DNA from: Podospora pseudocomata
Taxonomy: Eukaryota; Ascomycota; Sordariomycetes; Sordariales; Podosporaceae
DNA: 64,000 nucleotides
Direction of reading: 5' to 3'
Assembly: GCF_035222375.1 (NCBI RefSeq)
Contig: NC_085888.1
Span: 372,001 to 436,000, forward strand
Position numbers and translations under genes: made by a program. Shown here piece after piece: positions 30,515 through 41,802 of the stretch (the first letter of the stretch is position 1; each line of letters begins with the position of its first letter). The notes under the pieces were generated by a model. The model was not told the origin of the DNA. It did no database searches and saw only the letters and a list, made by a program, of their open reading frames with translations.

Positions 30515-33051
30515 ATGTTGGCACTGGAAAACTTCAAAACCGACACAATCGAGAATGTATTTCAGCGATGCATTCTCATCACCGGAACAACAGCTGCAGC
30601 TATTGATCACATCCTGCTCAAAGCCGAGTCTCGAAGGGGCAGGCCTGACCAGCTGGCACAGCCATGGCCAGTTTCCAACGGCCACTTCAAGGCTTTAGCC
30701 CTCCTCACCCCTGGCCTCAATACCATCAGCGTCATCTCCGGAAACGACAATGATGACAAGATCGAACTCCGCATACGGTACCTCCTCTTGACCAAGACGC
30801 CACCGCTGCACCTGGCTATCCTGATAGCCAAAGACTCGCCTTTGTCCATCGACTGTCCTCCTGTCAAATTTGGCGCCTTGAGCAGCACCCACTCCAGCCT
30901 CGATGCCGCCATTGCCAAGTTCCGCGTCACAGCCCTGATGTGGCAGGCGCTCGTTCCAGAAGAGATGCAAAAGGCAGATCCCGGCCGCCGCTCGTTTTGC
31001 TTGGAGGAGGAGAAGGGTGTGGATACGCTCACCCGAGATAAGGTCCGAAACTCTTTCACCTCACCCAAAGAGGCGATGGGCTTGGTCCCGCGTGTGCACC
31101 TTGTCCGTGCTAGCAGGACAGTGGCGGAAATTCGTGCTATGGATGGGCCACAACTGGAAGACGCGTTTGTCGAAGCCCTCAAGATCTGCGGCGGACCGTT
31201 CGTTGCCAGAAACAAACCTGTTGTTGCCGGCCTCATTCTAGATTCCCACTTTGACACGAAGCGGAAACGGGTCTTGGGGCATGCATCAAGAGCGAGATAC
31301 GACCCAAATGGTCTGTCGCTTGCCATGTTCGGAAGTCACCTCACGTACGCTTGGCCCAGGTTCATGGATGAGATCCCCGATTGCTTGCTGGATACCAGAC
31401 CATCTGGCGATTCAGTAGACGGCCGGTCTTGCTCCCCCTTGTGGCAAACCTGCGCCGCGGGCCAGCGAGACTTTTTCTATCAAGCCCTGTCGGCATTTGG
31501 AGCCAAGACTGAACAGTCCAGGCGGGTGGATGATATCGCTGAGTGGCCCATGGCCTTCCTCGGGTCTTGTCATGGCCAAAAGCATGCCGGATGTCAACGT
31601 CTGTCGGATCGCGCCTGGGATGTTTCCGTCTACGGTCACCTCCGCGATCTGCTCTTTCTTCGCGCCTCCCGACCTCACTTCCGCGTCCCGGGCGATAAAG
31701 GCACCCTCTTTTGCCTTGACCCGCCTGTCATTGAGATATCTGGCACGTTTGAGAAAGCTGTTGTTACGATTTCCTCCACCACGGGGATCAAGCACTTCAG
31801 CACGGAGCAGGGGCCATGGCCTTCGGCCTCGTTTGTAAAGTGTAGCCCTGGCCTGTGGAAAGCGGTGCTTGACAAGGAGCTTATTGCGAGAAGCGTGCAC
31901 AAGACATGGGGCATAAAGGTTCTGGCGGGGAATGGGCTGGAGACAGAGGTGCAGAATATTTGGGCACATTTACACCCCGCCACGGTTTTCACTCTCCCGG
32001 GGCGGAGGGGCATTACCATTGAGAAGAAGAGTGTTGGTCCGCGGGGTGGTGCTCCTGTTTCGGGATCAACAGGCTGGACGGCGATGTTGAAGAAGAAAGA
32101 CTCGGATGGGAAGGTGGTGAGGGCTACAAAGTTGGCGCTGCATGTTGGTGATGCGCTTGACGGTGCCCTGTTGTATTATTCTGACGGGACGTTCGTGACA
32201 TGCGGGCAACCAGGGAAGATACCGGGCGGTCACCAAAGAAGGTGTATTGGTCTCAGAAACGGAGTAGAGATCAAATGTGTAGCTGTGACAAGAATGGAGA
32301 GGAGCTGGTGGCCTTTGGTTGGGCTGAGGGTGTGGATGGGTGATGGGAGGGGGATGGGTGCGCTGAACGCACGGCATCATGGAGGGAAGAATACCGAATT
32401 TCTTGTCCCGGGGAAAGGGAGGAGGATTGTTGGTTTTTTTGGACGGCATGGAGGGGTGGGGGGGTTGTGTAGTGAGTTTGGGATTATCACTGCGCCGGAG
32501 GGGGTAAGGTTGCCGGAGGAGGTGTATGATGAAACGAAGTGGGAAACGAAGTGGGAGGTGGTAGATGGGAAGGAACAGGTGGGAGACGATAGGAAGAGGG
32601 AGGCTGAAAAGGAGGGAGAAGATGGAGGTCGTCGGGCAAAGAGAAGAAAGGCTGAGGTGAGTGAATCGTGTTTTGAGATAGGCGTGAGTTGAATGCTAAC
32701 CTTTTTATGATGACAGGACTCGATGGTACTTGAAAGTAACACCATGAAGCTGGATGACGACCGGGATTCAAGCAGTGACGAGGAAGGAGAGAATGACGTT
32801 GCGGATGATGCCGACTTCGGGTATGATGATTTCCGGACGTCCAATGCGTTCAAGGAGTTATATGAGGGCAAGGGATATGTAAGTGCTAGCTGCAACATGT
32901 AAGTCGAATTCCATGTAAAGCCGGTTAGCAGGATAAGGGAGGGGGATACGGTTTGATGAGGGCTTTGCAGGATTTGGATCGGGCTACGTCGGGGATGGGG
33001 GCGTTGGGGGGTGGACTAATGGGACTGTTGCTGCTGGCGGGGAGGAGTTGA
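30515..33051 (+). CDS. Metallopeptidase-like protein (YIL108W family) that appears to lack HExxH
   Basis: Exons 30515-32656 and 32717-32878 are firm; a last exon 32971-33051 is tentative, because two acceptors and frames are open there. The product is about 790 aa. Features of the fungal putative zinc-metallopeptidase family (yeast YIL108W) are visible: an N-terminal domain, GSHLTYAWPRFMDEIPDCLLD near residue 280, then a C-terminal jacalin-like glycine-rich lectin region (about residues 520-690), a Lys/Glu-rich linker and an acidic FGYDDFRTSNAFKELYEGKGY tail. In relatives the segment after the first of these carries HEVGH..GAKH. Here the matching stretch reads FFYQALSAFGAKTEQS, so both zinc His residues and the catalytic Glu are gone. 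The alignment is from memory. If it is right, this copy is a pseudo-enzyme that may only bind its partner or a glycan. Confidence 0.75.
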
Positions 33052-33112
33052 GTGATGGCTTTTGTGGTGGTGGTGGTCTGAATTTGCTTCAAGAAGATAT
33101 CAGGAAACCTAA

Positions 33113-35626
33113 CTACCTAATCCAATACCGCATCCACATTCCTTGAGCCCTGCCCCGAAATTTCACAGCATTCCGTAGAGTCAGCAGTATTGCACTGCCC
33201 ACCGTCATCACGGCACCAGCAGCTGTCCACCCTCCGGGCGCTGAGCCGGCGAGGTCAGGCAAGACCCAACCAAGCGTAAACAGCACCGGTGAAGATAAAA
33301 GCGAGAAAATAGGCAGGTCAGTAAAGAGAAGTGTCCCCCGCAAGCCGTTGTGGCGGACATCGGGATCCCCGAATATGAACCCTAAAGAAACCCACACGCA
33401 CACATGAAAGGTTACTGTGACCCCGAAGACAGTCCAAGCAATCCTTTCATCTAGCCCCAGTGAGCCCCGGGTCCAGATCATCGGAATTGATACCACTGGC
33501 AGGGTGGCAAAAAGTACGAATGCTGCGCCGCGCTTGCCTTCTTTCTTATAGCGTATGCCGTCCTGCTTATAACGCATATCATCAATCCATTGGAGCAGAA
33601 AGAGTCCGGGGCGGTAAAATGGCTTCAAGATTGCTGTGATGAAGGCAGATTTATGGGCGTTAGCCTCGTTACCTCGATACTGCGGGTAGAGTGTTATAAC
33701 AGAACTGATCCACTTCTCTTTGATGTAGATCCACAGCCGACTGCTACAAAACTAGCGAATAGTGTATGCCGAAAGCATCATACTAAGAGCTGTTATTGCC
33801 CAACTATATAGAGGGACCCCTCCTTGGAACTCCTTTGAAAAGTAACATGATGATCAGCCTGGCATCACTTTTAAGTTTGAGAAAGGAGGTTGGAAGGCTA
33901 CATACCAACATTTCCATCCCAAAAGCTGAAGTTGAAAAGCTCAAAGGAATGAAGAGAAAGGCAAGTTCCGTGAGTCTCCACATTGCTTTTGCTTCGTGAA
34001 GCTGGAGTTGTCTTTCTGTGAGAGCGATTCGGGATTCAAATGTCGCTTGGGTTTTCACCATTTGTGTTCCAAACTCGTTGGCAAATTGAAGCATTTGGCT
34101 GAGCTTTCTCGAGGAGGTAGATGATATTTTGGAGTTATCAGTCAAGTTGACGGAAAGCCCTCTGTAGAACTTGAACAGCCCATGTGGCGCAGTTGATGCT
34201 TGGCATAAGGGTACTGTGACCGATCTCCGCTGAAGTGTATCGAGGCTCGAAAATGCTATTTCGAGTGTACGCAGAGTGTGGCGTAGAATAGGATCAATCT
34301 CACGCAAGTTTTCTAGGAAGTGTTCCCAACTTCTGGACCGCAGGTTCTCCACCACGCTCGCTGGGTTTCTCATTCCCTGTCTAATCTTTTCTATTAGTAT
34401 GTGGCTTCTTGATGCAAGCACAATTAAGTCTTGTTGGAACAGCTCAAGTATCGACCAAATGACGAGCTGTGGCGAAAAGTCAGCAGACGTGGCATCCTCA
34501 TGATGTCGGCATATGGAATCCACATCTCGTCAAGGGACCATTTGTTTTGTGAATTACTGGATGCGATGCCGCTGTCAGCGGGACGTCCTGTGCTGACAAG
34601 TCTTTGTTCAAACACCTGTTCTGTATCCTGGCCTAGCAGTTTCCGCCAGGTGCGAGTCAAAGTGTACGCATCGATGAAGATAATGACTGTTTGGTAGCAA
34701 TAAGCAACTGGGACGTCAAATGGCTAGCTTCTGCTTTTCTTACCCGTCACTGTGGAAATATCCAGATCGGACCTGGATTCATGAAAATATATCGATATGC
34801 ACTGGTCAAGACCAGCAAGACACCTGCCCTCGGACTCGGATGACTTTTCAGAACAGAATAATGACCTTAATCGGCGAAGCGACCCCGAGGCATCGCACTG
34901 GATGCTTTGCAGATGGGTACCCTGTAGGATTTGTGGCGTATCTTCCTTCTTCATCGATAGTTCACGTCTATCAATCATTCGCGGCCCCATAAATGAGACC
35001 ATGGTAGATTGACCATGTCAAACTAAATTGGATGACACCATCGAACACTGAAGAAGGGTTTTGGTTGCTGCGATGCCCCTCAGAGCCACGTGTCGCTATC
35101 CTGTGACGCGCAATGCTGTGCCCAAAACTCAGGATCAATGTTGTAGACTTTGACCCCAACATCTCAACCACATCGAGCGACATCTGCTCCACCAACACAG
35201 CTCTGTCGGTCATGCCCGTGATATCCTGCAAACAGTTCTTCAGCTCAGCCTCTCCTGACAGTATTTGGTCCGGGACTCCAACTCCCAATTCGTGAACATC
35301 CTGCATGGACCTCGTCGCGGGCTTTCTTCGAGCTCCGTCAGGTTGAATTGCTTGAGTTTAATAGAAGCTGGCTGATTGAATATTGTTTGTGCCTTCCAAC
35401 TAACTACCTCAACACATGAATAAGGATTGTCTAATCTGTGGACCATCTGGGAAGCAAGGTGAATTTGAGGGGGTTTGAGTTGCGGCGCTTTGTTAAGTGC
35501 AAGAATGTGGTCAATATAGGATGTTTGGGCTGGGCTAGTATCAGAGCACTGCTGATGAGCTTCCTGATTATCAGTATGCTCAGGGCACACCTCGGTGCCA
35601 TTGTCGGTTAGATGTGGGTCAGACAT
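33113..35626 (-). pseudogene. CorA-like membrane-protein pseudogene
   Basis: Minus-strand segments read in order as one fungal CorA-like protein: an N-terminal region from 35626, a middle region to about 34424 with VIIFIDAYTLTRTWRKLLG spliced over an intron ending near 34692, a long helical domain (34523-33890), the membrane helix LTELAFLFIPLSFSTSAFGMEM, and after an intron (about 33890-33838) a second helix YSWAITALSMMLSAYTI and a tail containing four more hydrophobic stretches (33628-33113). The normal CorA GMN motif reads GME here. The pieces are in different frames without introns near 35300, 35000 and 34500, and an in-frame TAG lies near 33752. It is therefore a decayed host gene, though part of this could be sequence error. 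Several more introns may exist. Confidence 0.65.
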
Positions 35627-37129
35627 CGCATGTGCTAAGCTTTTCGATTAGGTACGGAAACTAGCAGGTTTCGTTGCGATAAACTTTGAGGAAGGTCCGG
35701 AACCTGATGCGATTCTGGAAAGAAGAGGAAAGGTAGGTACGAGATGGTTGGAGAGATAAAGTTTCTATTAGGTAGGGGAAGACGCCCTCTAAAGAGTTTT
35801 CAGCTCTGGACACAGCCACTTCGATGGGTGCTTACACGACCAACGATCACCACTCAGGCCACGGGCTGTGCACAACCTCTGTTGCCGCAGATCTAATAGT
35901 CCATGCGTCGCACTTTTCGGGGAGGAATTGGCTAGGTACACCGAGAAATCAATGACAGGTGCCTTTCAAAAGTGAGATGCATGGGACGGTATAAAATTTA
36001 CCTCCCTTGCTGTGTCCCGACGCATAGCTGCGCACGCAGATCTCAAATTGTAGACCGTAGAGTACCTAGCTTATGTGGAACGGTTCACAAGACCTTGGAA
36101 GTCGGCCAGGCAATCTGGGCTTGGGTTTGGGACCGGGAAGTCCACTGCAAATGAACTGACATTGCCTAAATCATGCTTTATTCAGTTTATCTTTTCAGGG
36201 ACTGAGTGGCATGTCATGCCCGTTCGGCTAGACTCGCCATAAGGAACTCACGCTATCGATGCTTCATTTTTGTAAGCAGATTGCGGGTGTACAGAGTGAA
36301 AGTGCAACGATAAGACGCCAGAGTCTCGTTGTCTTGATGACTTGACCAAGATATCAACAATTGAATACGAGTTAATTTGGAGCAAAATGAACTTCATCCA
36401 ATGCTCAAGTTACACCGACTGAAGCTGATTACATGTAAGTGTCTGGTGAAAGGAGAGGGGTGACGTAATCATCTCAGGTACGTTGGTGTGTTTGATACTT
36501 TACCAGAAGACATAGGGTGATGTAAACTAAAAATACTTCTTCGCGGTGGCTTAGCACCACGTAGGTAGGATATGGCTCATTTTCAGCCAGTTGATGATTC
36601 GGATATATACCCATGTATGCATTCTTACAGCCATCGCAACTTTCGCGAGTGTTTGGACACGGTATTCCAGCAGGTTAGAGAACAAGGATGTACCCAGCGC
36701 TCAGACTACGGAAGGGCAGGCTCGGTGATAACGTTGGCTTTGCTTCGGCAGCAACTAACAGTGCCACGGAATCAGGGTAAATATATTCACCGAGGACTGC
36801 CATTAGTTGTCAAGCAGTTGGCTTACGAGAGGGATTCAGGTCTATGACAATTTGATTTGTGCGGTATGTACCAGTAGCGAGCTTACTGTTGATGATCACG
36901 CCGGCTAAGAAGCGGGGACAAGACCAAAGGAGAGGGGTAAATATCGCTGGAAGCACCACTCAAAGTCTTGGGTGATGGGACGGAAGGAAAGCTGAAGGCA
37001 GACAGAAAATCTATAAAGTCCACAGCACCTGCCCATGTTCAACACTCTCTTTCCTCTCCATCACACTCTCTGACACATCAACATCGAAGACACTAATTAA
37101 CTTAACTACAAAGAGCTCTCTTCACAAAC
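35627..37129. other. Gene-poor region
   Basis: 1.5 kb with elevated AT content and no supported gene. The frame at 36572-36847 (91 codons) has no recognisable feature. A TATA-like CTATAAAG at 37011 precedes the relic at 37130. Confidence 0.4.
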
Positions 37130-37565
37130 AGCCTGTCTTCATCACGCTCGCCAAATTCATCCTCGCCCTCTTCAGCGCCATCGCTGTCAACAACTTCGTC
37201 GTCTCCCCGAAGGCACGGCCGACAGCCTCTACTACACAACCTACGACGAAGCCGACAACAAGGTGCTCATCCCCATTATCGATGCCTCTAGCGGCAACAT
37301 TGCCCGCGATCTCGCCAATCTGAGCGACAGCTCCACCGCCCCCCGCTCTGAGCTTGAAGTCGCCCCGGCCAAGTCCGTCAAGCGCCAGAGGTCTGGCTGT
37401 GGCACCCGCTACAACCTCCGCCATGGCGACTGCGACCTCGCGTACGAGAGACTCAAGGATACCTGCGGCAATGGTATTGTTATCGGTAAGAACAGTGCTA
37501 TTTCTGCCGTTGCAGGCAGTGTCGTTTCGTACATGTGTACTTATAGCAACCGTGATGGTGTTTGA
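37130..37565 (+). pseudogene. Relic of a small secreted cysteine-containing protein
   Basis: A secretory leader (LAKFILALFSAIAV) and a mature domain with CGTRYNLRHGDC and four or five Cys are recognisable on the plus strand. The copy looks broken, with about two breaks. The family is not recognised; it is in the size range of small secreted effector- or killer-type proteins, so it is treated here as a fossil only. Confidence 0.45.
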
Positions 37566-38126
37566 TGAGTGATGATGATCTCGAGCGCTCATAATTGAGA
37601 AATCCTGACGAGGAATCTTAGCAACCGCGACGATATCGTCGTCGGTGCTGACGAGGTGACCAAGTTTGTGCGGCTGGTATGTCAGTGGGTATTGGCGGAA
37701 GAGGAACACCAACCTTGTGTATGGCCGCCAGCCGAGCGGTACCTGCTTTTGCCATTGCTAAGCATGGATGGACTTTGGCGAGTTGTCGAGTTGGCGAGGG
37801 GAGGGCATCGGGAAGAGAGATGGGTAGACTGGGAAATGGGAGCAAAGAATGAGACTGTGAATGAGCCCTCCATGCACAAGGGTATTGCCAGCCACACGGG
37901 GCGTTGTTAGAGAATGATGGTATGGATGTTGAGTTCAAGTCGAGCAACTTTCAACCAGGGCGGTCGCGGTCGCGGGCTATTAGGTGTTACATAACTTAGT
38001 AATAGACCCTCATAGCATCACAAAGCAGCATGTGTCTGCATACCTCAAGTACAGCAAGCCTTCTCTAGGTTCACTTCGGCCAGCCCGCTGTGTGCAAAGC
38101 CTGAGACATATCGCCTCGGGACCTGA

Positions 38127-38153
38127 ACCCTAAACCCCTAAACCCCTGAACCC
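38127..38153 (+). repeat. Interstitial telomere-like motif
   Basis: Reads CCCTAAA, CCCCTAAA, CCCCTGAA, CCC in succession, a short degenerate run of the CCCTAA telomere unit. Confidence 0.5.
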
Positions 38154-38760
38154 TTGATTATGCAGGTACCAAAACCATAACCATTAGGTCCTACATTTTT
38201 GAAACCCACTGATGGCCCTTTCGTTCGCCACCTACTTTCCATCAGCCTTTCGAAGGCTTTTAGTCGTTTTTAAAATTAGAGTGGGACTCAGCTTGCCGCC
38301 AGGGCGTTTGATGAGGTTGAACGCAACCGCCTTGAATGACTTTCATCGAGCTATAAGTCAGGCTCCGAACATTTTCGGCCAGGCCTTATGGCGAGTGACC
38401 TGCTTTGCCAGTAGCTGTTTACAAGCACGCGCGCTTACTGAAGGTGGCGTTGCGTGCTGACAGACTTGCAGTTTTCTCTCCCAAAGCAGGCTACCAATCA
38501 GGTCAGATCTGTATTGTGGCTGCTGCAAACTTTCAACTGCAATGTTGTGCCATAATGCAATAGGCATCTTAAATGACCGTGAGGCTAGGGTGGCATGTCT
38601 CTGTTATTGGTTGTATCAGAGCGCTAGTCAGTCGCAGATATTGGAGTTGGGCCTTGGGGGCGACCATGGTGTCTAAGTCGGCGATCAGGAAAGAATCAGG
38701 ACAGGCGCTGACATCTTGCGGCCAGTGTAGATGGTAGCATGAAGAATTACCATGGACAGG

Positions 38761-38766
38761 TATAAA
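38761..38766 (+). promoter_or_regulatory. TATA box of the crystallin-like gene at 38915
   Basis: TATAAA 154 bp before the ATG, followed by a CTACCTACCTAG tract and a pyrimidine/CA-rich leader, a plausible core promoter. Confidence 0.5.
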
Positions 38767-38914
38767 GGGACGGCCCCGAATCACCTACCTACCTAGTTAG
38801 TCTCTTCTCAAACTCGGCCATCACACTCAGCAGTTTTCTCTCAACTCTACCAATAACCTCAACACTCCAACCGAAAAACACGAATATCACAATCTTCAAA
38901 GTCAACCCAGCAAA

Positions 38915-39405
38915 ATGATTGCAATCAAGTTCATCCTTGCCCTCCTTGCCCTCGGCACTGCCTCTGTTCTTGCAGCTCCTGCTGCAAGCATCAAGTTCTC
39001 GCCTCGTCAGGGTAACGAGGTTTCCGTCTTTGCCTGTACCGAAGCACGCTTCACCGGAGAGTGTCGCATGCTCCCGACACCGGCCGAACAATGCTGTAAG
39101 TTTGGCTCACCAAGTGAATATCAATTTTTATGAAGCTGACAGGGCCAAGTCAACATTGATCCGGCCTGGAACGACGTTATCAGCTCCATCCAGAATCTTG
39201 AGAGAGACAGGTTCAAGTGCAAGTGGTTTGAGTAAGTGGCTCTTGACAACCTAGAAGGGAATGTTTGCGTGTACTGACAAGTGAATCGAACAGGCACCAG
39301 AACTGCGAAGGAAAGGAGTACAAGAACCAGGATGATGCCGATCTGACGGATGGGAACGGCTTTTTCGATGATCGCATTACTTCTTGGTTTTGCGAGAGGA
39401 AGTGA
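38915..39405 (+). CDS. Small secreted beta/gamma-crystallin-like protein (paralogue A)
   Basis: Three exons, 38915-39095, 39150-39231 and 39294-39405, give 124 aa. The acceptor at 39149 (CCAAG) was chosen over ACAG at 39142 because only it keeps the frame and matches the paralogues. A signal peptide (IKFILALLALGTASVLA) is followed by VFACTEARFTGEC, then NDVISSIQNLERDRFKCKW and, in the last exon, DDRITSWFC. The N/D-N/D-x-x-S/T-S signatures are those of calcium-binding beta/gamma-crystallin Greek-key motifs, and there are two of them, as in a single crystallin domain. Exon 2 is 82 bp, exactly as in the paralogues at 51721 and 55591. Likely role (inference): a secreted calcium-binding wall or stress protein. 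Confidence 0.8.
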
Positions 39406-41802
39406 TGCCCGAGAGGAGAGATATCATGACTGATGGCTGGCCATCATGTTCTAGGTCGAATGTCGACAATATGGGAGTTTCATGTTTGGGTTTGTTATTA
39501 TTGTGTAAGATTAGTACCTAGATACCTACACAAGCTCGTTAAATGTTTCTTTGTCTTGTAACTCGAACTTGTCTGCATGAAAAAGGACTTCAAAACATAC
39601 AAGTCATCTATCCCGAAGTTAAGATTCTCTTGACCGGCTGTCTTCCGTTTGGGGGTAGGTAGCTCTCTGCCGGCTTCATTGTGCTAATCGAAGGGCGGGG
39701 TCTCAGAAGCGTCCAACTCTTGGGACTACCTAGGTACCTACTCCCGTTACCTGTAATGGAGGTTCACGACACCAACCTAGTTGGTAACTTGTCACTTTGA
39801 AACCGGTGCTCCATCAGCTTAAAGATTCTTCATGCAACTTGAGTTTCCATGCACCAGCCCTGCGATAGGAAAAGGTCGGGAGCCTTTGCCATGTCGGCTA
39901 CGGGCTGTTGACGACCGCTATTGCCGACAGCCGGACCGCACCACGTCCCTTTGCACCTCTTGTTTGCATCGGGGTTAACCAGCGATGTAGTGGCTCTTCG
40001 ACTGGGTCGTCGGCTATGCAACCCCCTACCTCGTCAACTACGGCCCAGGCCAATAGGTCAACTTCCTGAGCAAGACTTTTTCGTTTGGTTAGCCGGCTGT
40101 TTTCTGTGTATCGCATTTGTTTACTTCTCTGTCTACGAGACAGAAGGTCTGTCATCGGAAGAGGTGGACGAGACGTACAGTCAGACTTCTCCAAACGCTA
40201 TTGCTTGGTGAAGCAAAGGGTCAGGACCATCGAGGAGCAGGGGTGATGCGCTTTCCGGTTAGTCCGGGGGAAAGGTCGACTCTCAGTAGTGGGGTGGGTC
40301 TCAGTGAGCAGAGCGTGGTGGCTCCGGCTGTGACCCGAGCTGCAAATTCGGATGAACGAGGAAGGGGGGCAGTGCTTGTGCAGAGATTGATTCCTTGGTC
40401 AGTGCCAATGCTGGGGCCTGGGCAGATTAACACGAGAGACGCTGGAGAGACCGGGGAGGGCTGGAAGAATGGTGTTTATTGAGGAGTCTCACCATGAGTA
40501 AGGCGGATCTGGTGAAAGGGCAGGGGGCTCACGGATGATGCTACGATAATGTCACATGTGAATATATTGTAAAATTACCTCGCATAGAGCGAACGGCGTT
40601 GGATATGGCAAGTTTAAAGCCTTTGTTGATTTTCGGAGAAAACGATGATCTTTCAGGGTATGAATAGGGGTACCCTAACCCTTGGCAGTCCGCTCTATCT
40701 AATGCTTTTAGGCCAAGAAACGTGTGGTTGCAGCCATCAGCCTCCAACTTTTTGATTGCATGGGAATCTTCGATAGGATACTATATACCCAAAATATTGA
40801 TTAAGGGGCGTATTAATCACGCAATACGGGAACCGGTAGGTCGGGTCTGCTCGATCCGCGCTTGTCTATCTCCATGAGCCGCTCCCACCACACTAAAAGA
40901 TGGTGCAGATGTCTTGGATGGTATCAGTGCATCAAAGTATCAGATTATGCTGTTTCGTCCATGACCATCGCATACCCTTCCCATTGTCTTTTAACCTTAT
41001 CTAGCTGAAGTTAGACCTGCGCCCCTGATGGCAAGAGATGAGGTAGAACACGAGAATCCATTCGAGAAAATTCTCAGCGCTCAGGCTTCGGGTCAATGCG
41101 ATTCGAGAGACAAAATCTCCGATTCGTGCTGTTAGACGGATGTCAGGTGCTATCTTGCCGAACAGCACCGGCGGCCCAGGTAATAACAAGGCCGATCAGC
41201 ACACCCGAATCTGATTTCTTCAAGAGCACAAGCCCGGGACAAGATGCCCAACGGGGCGCTTCCCCGCATTCCAGCTTGGGGAAGTTCGGTCGACTACGAT
41301 CCGGGGTTACATTCTGGGCTTCTTTCGGCTGCGCAGCCCTGGGCCGCTCTTGGCAAGACGCTGTATCGATCGGCTACAACCCTGGCCCACCCTATGGTTT
41401 TTGCTGCAAGGCACGACCGTTTGCTCTCAGGCACGAATAGAGTTGCCGGCTTGGACTGTCAACCAGGCCAAGTTCGCGGCCGGAAGCCCGGGGCCGTCGC
41501 TCCGGTTATTTTCTTGTCCCGTGTCGCCCCCGGCTCGGTTCGAAATAGCGGCGGCAATTCTTTATGGGACATCTCCACAATGCGGAGGAGGACCAGAAGG
41601 TGATCATGACGGTGAGGTCAGAAGGGGACATGGATGGAGCCTACCCTCCGAGCCGAAGGCAAAGTGACAGTAGCACCAAGCATTAGCAGCAACCACCAGA
41701 GAAATGCATACTTAACCGACGCGATCCCTCTCTTCGGTTTCCTTCCCCTCTCCTTTCTCGTCACGGTTCCTCACTACTCCAGTGTCATCACCAACCGCCA
41801 CC
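39406..41802. other. Long intergenic region upstream of the GH7 gene
   Basis: 2.4 kb. Frames at 39921-40482 on both strands mirror each other and look like chance. An ACCTAGGTACCTAC tract occurs near 39727. The last 550 bp carry candidate CreA sites, listed separately. Confidence 0.4.
41262..41493 (+). promoter_or_regulatory. Candidate CreA (carbon catabolite repressor) sites
   Basis: Three matches to SYGGRG lie upstream of the GH7 start: GCGGGG on the minus strand at 41262-41267, and CCGGGG at 41301-41306 and 41488-41493. CreA repression of cellulase genes is well established in filamentous ascomycetes; that these particular sites act is inference. Confidence 0.4.

Larger units (their letters stand above)
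37566..38914. other. Intergenic region with a telomere-like motif
   Basis: 1.35 kb without a supported gene. It holds the telomere-like motif at 38127-38153 and the promoter of the crystallin-like gene. Confidence 0.4.

Noticed and set aside
36572-36847. 91-codon ORF
   Set aside because: No signal peptide, domain, intron signals or coding-like periodicity that would set it apart from chance in AT-rich DNA.
37122-37712. 196-codon minus-strand ORF
   Set aside because: It is the mirror of the plus-strand secreted-protein relic, has no recognisable motif, and its composition follows from that relic.
39096-39142. Acceptor ACAG at 39142 for crystallin-like paralogue A, which would make it a pseudogene
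   Set aside because: The branch site would be only two bases away; the next AG at 39149 keeps the frame and matches paralogues B and C.
39830-40482. Overlapping ORFs on both strands of 60-120 codons
   Set aside because: They mirror each other and none shows family motifs; treated as chance.
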